From Bacteroidota bacterium (GTDB lineage: Bacteria; Bacteroidota; Bacteroidia; Bacteroidales; VadinHA17), in the NCBI GenBank assembly GCA_003250475.1, contig QKGI01000153.1:1-45016 (forward strand): DNA of 45,016 bases, given 5' to 3'. Positions 1 to 7,395 of this stretch are shown piece after piece. Both the position numbers and the translations under genes were made by a program. Below the pieces are notes generated by a model. It saw only the letters and a list, made by a program, of their open reading frames with translations, was not told the DNA's origin and searched no databases. Position 1 is the stretch's first letter. Each line of letters opens with the position of its first letter.

Positions 1-106
1 TCAACACTGGGGAAATTCAGACCTCAAGTTATCAAATTTATGGTTTAAATCTCGATGCCTTGTAATTGCAGCTTCTATCATTCTTGGGGGCAAAGACACA
101 ATATGC

Positions 107-793
107 TTAGAAAGAGAATGAATAAGAAATACCCAAACCTCCTAAATAGCCATATTTAGAAAAGACATCCTCCCATAGAAGGGTATTAAGTTTTTCATTC
201 AGCTCAGGAGCCTCGTCTTCGTCGATAGTTAAACCGGAATGCGTATATATATGTTTGAATGCAGATAACTCGATCTTAAGTACATGCCGTTTCTTCTCTC
301 CAAGCAGAAACTTTCTTCCTGCCCGTACGCCTGCAGCTATCATACTCAGGGATAATTCAACATCCTTCTGTGTAAGGTCATATATATCCCAAAAGAAAAT
401 ATCAGTACCAACAACAGATTCAATAAGATCACCGGAAGTACTGGATGATGTTAAATAATCGAAACGAACTTCTGGACCAGCATACCACAACTGATTTTCC
501 CCCAACTTTATATATGGATTTATTCCATTCATCCACCCAAATTGAAATGCAGGCTCAAGAATATCAATATAAATTTCGTCAACACCTAAAGCACCTATAG
601 AAAAAAGAACTGCATTGGAATATGGAGGTGCTAATATTCCTGTTCGATATGCAATACCTAATCTATTTGACTCAATGGAAACACCCGCGTAATACTGATA
701 TGGAAAATCTGTTCCAACCATAAAGTTTGCTTCTTGAGCTTTAGCTGTAAACAAACAATTTATAAGAAATATAAATAATACCGTTCTTATCAT
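107..793 (-). CDS. Secreted outer-membrane-like protein, function unknown
   Basis: A 228-residue protein that I do not recognise. It starts with a clear signal peptide (Ile/Leu/Phe-rich residues 3-17, likely cleavage after TAKAQ near residue 20). The rest alternates aromatic and polar residues and ends in SYSFSF; a terminal Phe after alternating residues is typical of outer-membrane beta barrels. It lies 28 bp downstream of a nucleotidyltransferase gene on the same strand and could share its transcript. The gene is AT-rich compared with the rest of the window and sits in the segment that ends at a tRNA fragment, so it is probably accessory. A small OmpW/PorV-like barrel is a guess only. Confidence 0.6.
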   Translation of the reverse strand: MIRTVLFIFLINCLFTAKAQEANFMVGTDFPYQYYAGVSIESNRLGIAYRTGILAPPYSNAVLFSIGALGVDEIYIDILEPAFQFGWMNGINPYIKLGENQLWYAGPEVRFDYLTSSSTSGDLIESVVGTDIFFWDIYDLTQKDVELSLSMIAAGVRAGRKFLLGEKKRHVLKIELSAFKHIYTHSGLTIDEDEAPELNEKLNTLLWEDVFSKYGYLGGLGISYSFSF

Positions 794-821
794 AATAATT
801 CAAAACGAAAATTCTGATTGG

Positions 822-1136
822 TCATAGGAGAATTGCTTCATTTAGAATATTTTTAATTATATGACCAGGCAACTTCCTCTTCTTTAGCTCTTTTTTACAC
901 TGGATAAGGATATCCGATCGGATACCCATTACAAGGAGGTCTTTTCTGATATTTGTTTTCAGGGGCAGCTTTTGTTTGGGAGCAAGGTTTAATGAAGTTA
1001 TGACAAGTACATCAAAGTCACTGTCATCCAGAACGTCTCTTCGTGCGCGAGAACCAAATAATAAGACTTCTGCATCAGGCAGATACCTACATGCTGTAAC
1101 TTTAATAAGATCTGTTATCTCACGATCCGTGTCCAT
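822..1136 (-). CDS. MNT-type nucleotidyltransferase domain protein
   Basis: A 104-residue protein of the minimal nucleotidyltransferase fold (MNT, PolBeta-like superfamily). The active-site signature is intact: GSRARRDVLDDSDFDVLV at about residues 28-45 gives the GS motif followed by the DxD metal-binding pair. Members are often antitoxins that AMPylate an adjacent HEPN toxin, or stand-alone enzymes. No HEPN gene is present: downstream is an outer-membrane-like protein and upstream is non-coding sequence up to the tRNA-Asn fragment. The start is an ATG at 1136. AT-rich composition and position put it in the presumed island. Family assignment is fairly sure; the target is unknown. Confidence 0.8.
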   Translation of the reverse strand: MDTDREITDLIKVTACRYLPDAEVLLFGSRARRDVLDDSDFDVLVITSLNLAPKQKLPLKTNIRKDLLVMGIRSDILIQCKKELKKRKLPGHIIKNILNEAILL

Positions 1137-1339
1137 CTAGTACAAAGATATCAAATTAGTAACCAACCGAAAAATCAAGCTCTTGTCTTTACTTTAATAA
1201 AAATGGTGTCAGTTTCGGGGCCAGTATTTCCGCCATATAGGTATAAAACCATAAAATCTTTTACATTTAAGTAGCTACAAAACTAATTGGTACAAACAGA
1301 TACAAATCTGTGTAAACCAGTGTGAATGCCAATCTTTAC
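1137..1339. other. Non-coding AT-rich edge of presumed genomic island
   Basis: No credible coding region. The sequence is AT-rich and contains a perfect 6-bp inverted repeat (ACAGAT and ATCTGT separated by ACAA, about 1296-1311). It ends where tRNA-Asn-like sequence begins at 1340. A position just inside an attachment site is where arm-type integrase sites are expected, but none can be proven from one end. Confidence 0.4.
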
Positions 1340-1381
1340 CTGTTAATCAGGGGCTCCTAGGTTCAAGTCCTAGCTGGGGAG
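1340..1381 (+). pseudogene. tRNA-Asn 3' half (probable attachment-site remnant)
   Basis: The sequence reads as the 3' half of a tRNA: anticodon loop CTGTTAA (anticodon GTT, Asn) at 1340-1346, 3' anticodon stem TCAGG, variable loop GGCTC, a perfect T stem CTAGG/CCTAG around TTCAAGT, then 3' acceptor strand CTGGGGA and discriminator G. The bases upstream of 1340 do not form the 5' anticodon stem, D arm or 5' acceptor strand, so the gene is broken exactly at the anticodon loop. A terminator follows directly. This is the pattern left at the far end of an element that integrated into the 3' part of a tRNA gene. Confidence 0.75.
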
Positions 1382-1486
1382 CAGAGAGCCGGTCAGATGA
1401 CCGGCTTTTTTGTTTTTGAATGGGCTTGAAAGCCTGCCCTGCAGTCTGACCCTTCCCTAAAATTGCCCACCGGGCAATTTATTAAC
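1360..1486 (+). repeat. 127-bp tandem repeat, copy 1 (tRNA tail + terminator + hairpin)
   Basis: First copy of a 127-bp unit made of the T arm and acceptor end of tRNA-Asn, its terminator, and a short dispersed palindrome (arms AAATTGCCC and GGGCAATTT around ACC, 1460-1480). The second copy lies at 1496-1622 with a single mismatch that I can see (TGGGCTTG against TGGACTTG). Near-identity points to a recent duplication. Confidence 0.85.
1387..1411 (+). terminator. Rho-independent terminator after tRNA-Asn fragment
   Basis: Perfect 8-bp stem AGCCGGTC/GACCGGCT with AGAT loop, followed by a run of T residues. It probably terminated the original tRNA-Asn transcript. Confidence 0.85.
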
Positions 1487-1495
1487 GGTCAGGTC

Positions 1496-1622
1496 GGTTC
1501 AAGTCCTAGCTGGGGAGCAGAGAGCCGGTCAGATGACCGGCTTTTTTGTTTTTGAATGGACTTGAAAGCCTGCCCTGCAGTCTGACCCTTCCCTAAAATT
1601 GCCCACCGGGCAATTTATTAAC
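1496..1622 (+). repeat. 127-bp tandem repeat, copy 2
   Basis: Second near-identical copy, starting at the T arm (GGTTCAAGTCC) and carrying the same terminator and palindrome (hairpin at 1596-1616). The two copies are offset by 136 bp, so about 9 bp of unique sequence separates them. Only the T arm and acceptor end of the tRNA are present here, not the anticodon loop. Confidence 0.85.
1523..1547 (+). terminator. Rho-independent terminator, second copy
   Basis: Same 8-bp AGCCGGTC/GACCGGCT hairpin with AGAT loop and T run as at 1387, carried by the second tandem copy. Confidence 0.8.
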
Positions 1623-1625
1623 CAG

Positions 1626-1689
1626 CCTCTTCTGCAATCTGGCTCCTCATTAAAATGATCCACAGGATCATTTCTTTACGTTCGGCCCC
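1626..1689. repeat. Short dispersed hairpin repeat (REP-like), GATCC type
   Basis: About 64 bp starting CTCTTCTGCAATCTGG and ending ACGTTCGGCCCC. The core at 1653-1673 is a perfect 9-bp inverted repeat (AAATGATCC, spacer ACA, GGATCATTT). Nearly the same sequence recurs at 2362-2424, and the hairpins at 1460 and 1596 share the flanks but have a different stem. Confidence 0.75.
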
Positions 1690-1745
1690 AGTTCAAGTCT
1701 TAGCCGGGGAGATGGAAGCCGTTCGATGACCGGCTTTTTATTTGT
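1690..1745 (+). repeat. Third, diverged tRNA tail with decayed terminator
   Basis: GTTCAAGTCTTAGCCGGGGAG followed by an AGCCG...CGGCTTTTT hairpin resembles the tRNA tail and terminator of the first two copies. Several T-stem pairs are lost and one G is missing from the terminator stem. It looks like an older copy that has drifted. Confidence 0.6.
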
Positions 1746-1865
1746 CTAACAACCTGATCAAGCCTCTGCAGCAGGACTGCTTTACCGGGGGATTAATTTT
1801 ACTTGACTTTGTCATTTTTCGGGCTCAACTTTGTATATGTTGATAGTGAAAAAAAATCAAGCATC

Positions 1866-2354
1866 ATGAAAAAGAAAAATCCAGGCAGCGCGGGACTGAT
1901 CTACAATTCTGTGCTAATTCTGTTCGTTCTCCTGCTTCTTGTAACATGCAAGAATAAGCAGGTACTGCCAACCCGCGATGAAGCTGAGAAAGCAATCTGG
2001 GACATGATTGTAGCTGCTAATGACAAGTGGGCTGCCGGTGACCCGATGGGATTCATGGAAAGTGCAGCACCGGATATCATCTGGAGCGATGACCTTGGTG
2101 CCCAGAACAGGATTACCGGTTATGAAAACCTCAAGGCATATCTTGAAACTTTTAAAGGACAAATACCTCCACACCAGCATGAGCTGATTGATCCGATGTT
2201 TCAGTTTTTTGATGATATTGTGATTGTATCATACCGCTATCAGGGGATATTCGAAGGAGAAACAGCACCCCCATGGAAGGTGACTTCCGTATACAGGTAT
2301 GCAGACGGTGATTGGTTGTCAGTACATGAAAACTGGACGGTGGTAAAGCAGTAA
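1866..2354 (+). CDS. NTF2-like (SnoaL/DUF4440-type) lipoprotein
   Basis: A protein of 162 residues from the ATG at 1866. An in-frame ATG at 1803 would add 21 residues but place the signal sequence inside the protein, so I prefer the later start. The N-terminus has basic residues, a hydrophobic stretch (SVLILFVLLLLVTC) and a lipobox Cys, so it should be a lipoprotein. The remainder resembles NTF2-like proteins: a helix ending in NDKWAAGDPMGFMESAAPDIIWSD, then strands ending in an SVYRYADGDWLSVHENWT pattern, as in DUF4440/SnoaL-like proteins that bind small ligands. No catalytic residues can be assigned. It is convergent with the PrxQ gene, with a dispersed hairpin repeat between them. Confidence 0.7.
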   Translation: MKKKNPGSAGLIYNSVLILFVLLLLVTCKNKQVLPTRDEAEKAIWDMIVAANDKWAAGDPMGFMESAAPDIIWSDDLGAQNRITGYENLKAYLETFKGQIPPHQHELIDPMFQFFDDIVIVSYRYQGIFEGETAPPWKVTSVYRYADGDWLSVHENWTVVKQ

Positions 2355-2361
2355 TAACCGT

Positions 2362-2424
2362 CTCTCCTGCAGTCTGGCTCCTCACTAAAATGATCCACAG
2401 GATCATTTCTTTACGTTCGGCCCC
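2362..2424. repeat. Short dispersed hairpin repeat (REP-like), second GATCC-type copy
   Basis: Near-identical to 1626-1689: CTGCAGTCTGGCTCCTCACT, then a perfect 9-bp inverted repeat at 2388-2408 (AAATGATCC, ACA, GGATCATTT), then CTTTACGTTCGGCCCC. It fills the gap between two convergent genes, where such a palindrome could act on both transcripts. Confidence 0.75.
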
Positions 2425-2435
2425 CCGTCCGGCAG

Positions 2436-2894
2436 TCAAAGTTCCCGCAGAATACGAAGAGATTCCTCTACATGTTTCTCGACACGCGATTGCGAATTGA
2501 ATGTGTAGACTACCTTACCATCCTGGTTGATGACATAGGTTACCCGTCCCGGAACAAGGCCGAATAAATCGCCAGGCACACCGAATAATTTGCGCACTTT
2601 ATTCCCCGGATCACTCAGTAAGGTAAACTTCAACCGGTGATGCCGTGCAAACTCCGCGTGACTTTTTACCGACTGGGCACTGATACCAATTATCATGGCA
2701 TCTGCTTCGGCGAACTGATCAAACTGGTCACGAAACAGGCAGGCCTGCCTGGTGCATCCGGCGCTTTCATCCTTAGGATAAAAATATATTACTAGGTTCT
2801 TCTTGCCCAGGACCGAATCAATTGAGAATGATTCACCATACTGGTCCTTTAATGTGAATGAGGGAACGTCACTTCCCACCTCTATCTTTTTCAT
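2436..2894 (-). CDS. bcp: Thioredoxin-dependent thiol peroxidase, PrxQ/Bcp family
   Basis: A 152-residue cytoplasmic peroxiredoxin of PrxQ/Bcp type, the usual family length. It reduces hydrogen peroxide and organic hydroperoxides using thioredoxin. The peroxidatic motif PxxxSxxC is at residues 40-47 (YPKDESAGCTRQAC), with Cys47 peroxidatic and Cys52 as the resolving Cys five residues on, as in alpha-helical PrxQ. Arg117 (VPGRVTYVI) matches the conserved activating Arg. Ser replaces the usual Thr of the motif, a known variant. It is last in a leftward operon with DUF1295 and DAK2-DegV genes, 11 bp after the DUF1295 stop. Confidence 0.92.
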   Translation of the reverse strand: MKKIEVGSDVPSFTLKDQYGESFSIDSVLGKKNLVIYFYPKDESAGCTRQACLFRDQFDQFAEADAMIIGISAQSVKSHAEFARHHRLKFTLLSDPGNKVRKLFGVPGDLFGLVPGRVTYVINQDGKVVYTFNSQSRVEKHVEESLRILREL

Positions 2895-2905
2895 TTTTAC
2901 AAATC

Positions 2906-3682
2906 TTATTTTTTGGGAAACCAGGGAAAAAACGAACTGGTTTTCTGAATGTATTCCCGGTATTGAGGTTTTGTCGCGGTCAGAGATTTTTCTAAAAGGG
3001 CCACCCCTGACACCCTTATAATCAGCAAAGTCATTACGACAGAGCCGGTTATCTGCCAGTAACTCCCGGCAGCAAGGCTAAACAGTGCATAGGCCCACCA
3101 TACTGCCGAATCACCAAAGTAGTTAGGGTGACGCGTATATTTCCAGAAACCTGTATCCAGTACTTTCCCTTTATTAGCCGGGTCACTCTTAAAGCGTGAC
3201 AACTGGAAATCACCACCTGCTTCAAAGGTAAATCCGATCAGCCAGACAATTACTCCCAGGAAATCGAGCAGATTCAAGTTACCAGGATGGGAGCTCAAAC
3301 TGATACCCAATAACGGTAAAGAAACAACCATTATCAGAAGTCCCTGTAGCAGGAATGTCTGAAAATAGCTGATCCACCAGTAACGCTCATGGCCATATTT
3401 AAGCCTGAATTCCCGGTAACGGAAATCCTCTCCCTTGCCGCTATTTCTTATTGCCAGATGGGTAGCAAGCCTTAGTCCCCAGACTGACACCAACACCAGA
3501 ATCAGAATTTTCCTGGGATTCAGTTCTCCCGGGAGGAATACGTAAAACGCATTTACCGCAACAAAAGCTATTCCCCAGAAGATGTCTACAATACTCACGT
3601 TTTTTATGATGACGCTCCATATCCACAGGAGGGTAACCAGAACCCATATTAGCAGCAAAGCATATATAAACGCAGTAAGCAT
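2906..3682 (-). CDS. DUF1295 family membrane protein (steroid reductase/ICMT-like)
   Basis: A 258-residue polytopic membrane protein with about six to seven hydrophobic segments. The C-terminal motif FWKYTRHPNYFGDSAVWW is the signature of the DUF1295 family, related to 3-oxo-5-alpha-steroid 4-dehydrogenase and isoprenylcysteine carboxyl methyltransferase; it forms the NADPH- or SAM-binding end. The substrate is unknown. I chose the ATG at 3682, 10 bp after the DAK2-DegV stop; a longer form starting at 3739 would overlap that gene and add a polar non-family extension. Being between a fatty acid kinase and a peroxidase hints at lipid or isoprenoid reduction, which is inference. Confidence 0.82.
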   Translation of the reverse strand: MLTAFIYALLLIWVLVTLLWIWSVIIKNVSIVDIFWGIAFVAVNAFYVFLPGELNPRKILILVLVSVWGLRLATHLAIRNSGKGEDFRYREFRLKYGHERYWWISYFQTFLLQGLLIMVVSLPLLGISLSSHPGNLNLLDFLGVIVWLIGFTFEAGGDFQLSRFKSDPANKGKVLDTGFWKYTRHPNYFGDSAVWWAYALFSLAAGSYWQITGSVVMTLLIIRVSGVALLEKSLTATKPQYREYIQKTSSFFPWFPKK

Positions 3683-3692
3683 TAACAGGCTT

Positions 3693-5492
3693 TTAATTGT
3701 CAAACAATATAGAAATGGCAATGGCTCCGTTGCCCGCATGCATGCCGATCACAGGAGATATATCGACCGTGGAAACAGGTTTTAATCCGGTCATCTCAGT
3801 CATTTTCTCCTCTGCCTCAAGGGCACCCCCGGGGTTGTGAGCGTGGAGGATTATATAGTTCCATACAGATTTTCCGGTACTTATCTCCTTAATATGCCTG
3901 AAGATCTTGTTCAGGCTTGACTCCTGGCTGAAGGTCTTCCCGAACAGGGTTGATTTCCCGTTTTCATCCATCGAAATAACAGGGTTCAGGCCCAGGGTCT
4001 TTGCAATTATTCCTGTTGGTTTGGAGACCCTGCCTCCCTTGATCATATATTTCAGATCGCGGACGCTCACAAATATTTTTGATTGAACGATATCTTTTTC
4101 GATTGTGTCTAAAATTGATTCCAGGGACTCTCCTGCCTCAATGTTACGTGCTGCTTTCAGAACAAGCAGTCCCAGTGAACCTGACAGGGTTTTTGAATCG
4201 ATTATGTGGACAGGTTTGTTGAATTCTTTCGAGATACGCTTGCCGGCCTTCACACTGTTTGCGTAAGTTCCGCTGAACTGTCCGGTCAGGTGTATGCCGA
4301 TGATGGCATCATAATGGGAAGCCAGGTGTGAATATAGATTGGTGAAAGACTGCTCGTTTATCTGGGATGTTTTGGGAAACTCAGGATAAGTTTCAAGCAG
4401 ATCGTAAAACTGATCGGGTTGAATGGTTAACTTATCCAGGTAATGATTGTCACCGAAATTCAGATTAAGCGGAACAACATGGACCTGGTAATAATCAATC
4501 AGTTCCTGTGGCAGATCGCAGGTGGAATCGGTAACGAGAGCGATGTTCCATTTTCGCCTGACAACCGCCTCCTGCTGACGTACCATATCATCTACTTTCT
4601 GAAAGGTGATGGTCCCCATATCTTTCAACCGGTGAAAAAGTTCAGCAGGATGATTGGTGTGGACATGGATCCGGCACATGTTTGCCGAACCGGCAACAAC
4701 TACAGAATCGCCATTATCAACCAGTATTTTTTGAATATCCGACCTTGTGACGTTCACGTTCCTGATAATTGCCTCCGTGCAAAACCGGTATTCAATTTCC
4801 TCAGTACTTACCTCCTCGGTATGGACGAGTGAAATTTTCTCCCCGGATTCAAAAACCAGGTTGCGGATGTTCCGGTTTTTAATGAAGTCAATTATTCCCC
4901 TGATGAACAACACGAAACCTTTAGCTCCGGCATCGACAAATCCTGATTTCTGCAAGGCTTTCAGTTTGACAGTGGTTTCGGCCAGTGATTTTTCCAGTAC
5001 TGCAAATGAATCAATGATTACATTTTTAAAATCATGAATGGCTTCCTTTTTTGCTGTCAGAAAGTCAGACCATTCCTTGATGACCGTTAGCATTGTACCC
5101 TCAACAGGATTGGAAATGGCTTCGTAGATGTAAGGAATTGACCTCTTGACACTATCTGCAAATTCAGGAAGGGTGATGCTGGTTTTGTTCAGTGTCTCCC
5201 TGCTCAGACCGTGTAAAAACTGGGCGAAAATAACACCCGAATTACCCCGGGCACCTGTCATTGCAGCATCAGCGATATTATTTACCGTGGTTTTATACGA
5301 TCTGTGCGGTTTGATATTGTCGATCACGGAACGGACGGTAGATGCAAGGTTGGTGCCTGTATCATTATCGTTTACCGGGAAGACATTGATCCTGTTTATT
5401 TCAACCTGGTTCTGAAGAATTCTGTTCCCACCTGCAATGAATGCGTAGTAAAGAAATTTTCCGTTGATATGTGGTGCTTCTGTTTGGTACAT
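3693..5492 (-). CDS. DAK2-DegV fusion: fatty acid kinase and fatty-acid-binding protein in one chain
   Basis: About 599 residues from the preferred ATG at 5492 (616 from 5543; numbers below use the long form). Residues 25-220 form a DhaL/DAK2 ATP-binding kinase domain with INVFPVNDNDTGTNL (54-66, metal-binding Asp residues), GARGNSGVIFAQ (97-108) and DAGAKGF (204-210). Residues 250-320 match the FakA central domain (GDSVVVAGSANMCRIHVHTN). Residues 333-616 are a DegV/FakB fatty-acid-binding domain with VTDSTCDLP, HLTGQFSGTYANS and the closing VIGMHAGNGAIAI. In Firmicutes FakA and FakB are separate and phosphorylate FakB-bound fatty acids; here both are fused. The family normally begins just before GKFLYYAFIAGGNRI, supporting the later start. 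First gene of the operon with DUF1295 and PrxQ. Confidence 0.9.
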   Translation of the reverse strand: MYQTEAPHINGKFLYYAFIAGGNRILQNQVEINRINVFPVNDNDTGTNLASTVRSVIDNIKPHRSYKTTVNNIADAAMTGARGNSGVIFAQFLHGLSRETLNKTSITLPEFADSVKRSIPYIYEAISNPVEGTMLTVIKEWSDFLTAKKEAIHDFKNVIIDSFAVLEKSLAETTVKLKALQKSGFVDAGAKGFVLFIRGIIDFIKNRNIRNLVFESGEKISLVHTEEVSTEEIEYRFCTEAIIRNVNVTRSDIQKILVDNGDSVVVAGSANMCRIHVHTNHPAELFHRLKDMGTITFQKVDDMVRQQEAVVRRKWNIALVTDSTCDLPQELIDYYQVHVVPLNLNFGDNHYLDKLTIQPDQFYDLLETYPEFPKTSQINEQSFTNLYSHLASHYDAIIGIHLTGQFSGTYANSVKAGKRISKEFNKPVHIIDSKTLSGSLGLLVLKAARNIEAGESLESILDTIEKDIVQSKIFVSVRDLKYMIKGGRVSKPTGIIAKTLGLNPVISMDENGKSTLFGKTFSQESSLNKIFRHIKEISTGKSVWNYIILHAHNPGGALEAEEKMTEMTGLKPVSTVDISPVIGMHAGNGAIAISILFDN

Positions 5493-6019
5493 TTCTGATC
5501 GGGTAATCTGTTTTACAATCCTAAAACCGCAATAGCCGGCCATGGCGAAAAGTGCTGATCACCGGTCGATATAAGAATTCCTTACGCACCGATATCCTGA
5601 GCAGTAAAATGCCATATTTATGGTTCACGGTTTTACTGTTGTAAATATCTCCTGTTTCATACATAAACATCAGTGCAAAGTTATTCTGAATACTGAAACA
5701 TAAACAATTTCCGGGCACCAAAGTTCAGTTAATGTATTCAGCAACAGAGAATAACTTGCCGGTGTAGATGTAAGCTTTCCCGATATCCGGCCGGGTAAGA
5801 TTAGATGATAGCCAGCCCTTGAGCCCTCCCTGCTAGCAGGCCACCTCCTTCGAAGCCTTAAATCCTAAAATTCAACATAATTACAATCCCGGGCAATTTA
5901 ATCACAGATTTTACATGTTTTTGAAACCTGTCTGCTATGCATTGCCTTCCTGTTTTTCAGAACTTGACTACGAATTAAATCAGTTTCTATCTGTATAGTA
6001 ACCCCAAAAATTTAATCAG
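5493..6019. other. Intergenic region between divergent genes
   Basis: A 527-bp gap between the leftward DAK2-DegV operon and the rightward beta-helix lipoprotein. The only structure I see is an 8-bp inverted repeat, CAGTAAAA (5602-5609) and TTTTACTG (5631-5638), about 110 bp upstream of the DAK2-DegV start. No convincing ORF, RNA or promoter box was recognised. Confidence 0.5.
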
Positions 6020-7264
6020 ATGAAAACTCTTGGCAAATTATTGTTTCTGGTCACCTGTATGGGTGTAATCTCAGGTTGCGCAAAGGATGAAATGCTCCCT
6101 GACCAACCTGATGTGATGCTGAAAAAGACTGTAAAAGAAATGGTACAGCCGTGCACTTCCACCAATGTGGCAGAAAAAGCCGAAACGGACTGGCAGAATA
6201 TTACCCGGGCACTTCAAAATGCCGGCCCTGGTGAAGTTGTTCAGCTTTGTGAAGGTACATACTACCTGCATAAAAGTATTGTCTGCTGGGATTTTGATGG
6301 AACACTGAGAGGATCTGGAACCGGAAAAACCATCATCCGGACAGCTCCCGGGATGTTGTTTGATGTCGATGGATGTCCACCTGTAAACTGGTCGTTTGAA
6401 GACAACATGGGTTCTTTCTTTATCTCTTTCCCCCATAATTACTTTGAGGGTGAAAGGACTGTCACTGTTGCTGATTTGTCTATTATTATTGATGAACCGA
6501 CCAACCGTGAAACCGATCAAACTCAAAACAGGAATTCCGTTCATGGCATCATGGTTTATAATATTGATCTGGATAATGATCGTGATAAGCCTGTTAACCT
6601 GAATATAGTGTATAGAAATCTGTCACTATTGGGTGAGTATGGTGATGAATACAATTATTACAACTATAGTCTGTTTTCGGGTGTTTCCGGCTATGGTTAT
6701 TCCAATGGCGTATTCGAGGCAAAAAATGTATTTGTTGAAAATGCCAGCGGATGCATTAAACCTCATGGTTTTTTTGGTCCTGATGCACAGGTGATTATAA
6801 AAAACTGCCGGTTTAATCATTGTTTCTTTGGTGTATACGCTTTTTTTGATCACAGTTGGACCATAATGAACAATTCAATAAGTGATTCAGAAAAGGGAAT
6901 TGTTTTAATAAAGAAAGGTCCCTATGGTGAACCATGGGATGGACCGGAGGGAGTTTCCTATATCAAAGACAACTGGATTCAGTTTGAAGGCACTGATGCT
7001 ATGGGCATTGGTATTCAGTATGCATCTAATGTGCAGGTAAAGAATAATGTTGTGGAGGGAAGCAGCGTTAAGTACGGAGGCATTGTAAGTTTACGGGCAA
7101 ATAACTGGATCATAAAGTACAACAACCTGTGCGGGGTGAGTACCAAACCTATTTACCTGCTCTTCTCAACAAATTTTGAGATACGGAACAATTACAATCA
7201 GGATGTTACCTCTGTAGGATGCTCCAATATTGTAATCGGGGATGGTCTTGAATGTGAACATTGA
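6020..7264 (+). CDS. Right-handed beta-helix lipoprotein
   Basis: A 414-residue lipoprotein: hydrophobic leader (LLFLVTCMGVISGC) with lipobox Cys near residue 20. Residues 60-110 (GEVVQLCEGTYYLHKSIVCWDFDGTLRGSGTGKTII) are the opening turns of a right-handed parallel beta helix as in pectin-lyase-like and NosD-type proteins. Later coils show the repeating pattern of short strands with Asn and Gly (VQVKNNVVEGSS, WIIKYNNLCG, FEIRNNYNQD). I see no conserved polysaccharide-lyase catalytic residues, so activity is uncertain; it could bind or cleave a polysaccharide at the cell surface. It stands alone, convergent with the HAD phosphatase gene. Confidence 0.75.
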   Translation: MKTLGKLLFLVTCMGVISGCAKDEMLPDQPDVMLKKTVKEMVQPCTSTNVAEKAETDWQNITRALQNAGPGEVVQLCEGTYYLHKSIVCWDFDGTLRGSGTGKTIIRTAPGMLFDVDGCPPVNWSFEDNMGSFFISFPHNYFEGERTVTVADLSIIIDEPTNRETDQTQNRNSVHGIMVYNIDLDNDRDKPVNLNIVYRNLSLLGEYGDEYNYYNYSLFSGVSGYGYSNGVFEAKNVFVENASGCIKPHGFFGPDAQVIIKNCRFNHCFFGVYAFFDHSWTIMNNSISDSEKGIVLIKKGPYGEPWDGPEGVSYIKDNWIQFEGTDAMGIGIQYASNVQVKNNVVEGSSVKYGGIVSLRANNWIIKYNNLCGVSTKPIYLLFSTNFEIRNNYNQDVTSVGCSNIVIGDGLECEH

Positions 7265-7395
7265 CACAAGGCCAATGCATCTTTATTGAGTGGAGGGAAT
7301 CGGTAAATCTCTGACGGACACTGTCAGGCAGGGAGATCATAATCCCGGATGGAAATAGTTGTAGGAGTGAATACGGCTCCCCCGCTGAATGCTTG

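Noticed and set aside
1-81. A short minus-strand open frame (26 codons) ending with a stop at the window start
   Set aside because: Too short, no recognisable family and no support beyond an open frame; it lies just past the end of the outer-membrane-like gene.
1360-1745. A CRISPR array from the regularly spaced repeats
   Set aside because: Only two near-identical 127-bp units plus one degraded partial, with tRNA and terminator content and no spacer-like unique inserts.
1803-1865. An upstream start for the NTF2-like lipoprotein, and a possible TTTG...TTTG promoter there
   Set aside because: The longer form puts 21 residues before a normal lipoprotein signal. The promoter-like pair lacks the TA of TAnnTTTG.
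2152-2439. A minus-strand frame of 95 codons over the hairpin repeat and the NTF2-like gene
   Set aside because: It is antisense to a real gene and its start is translated from the dispersed repeat, so it is a shadow.
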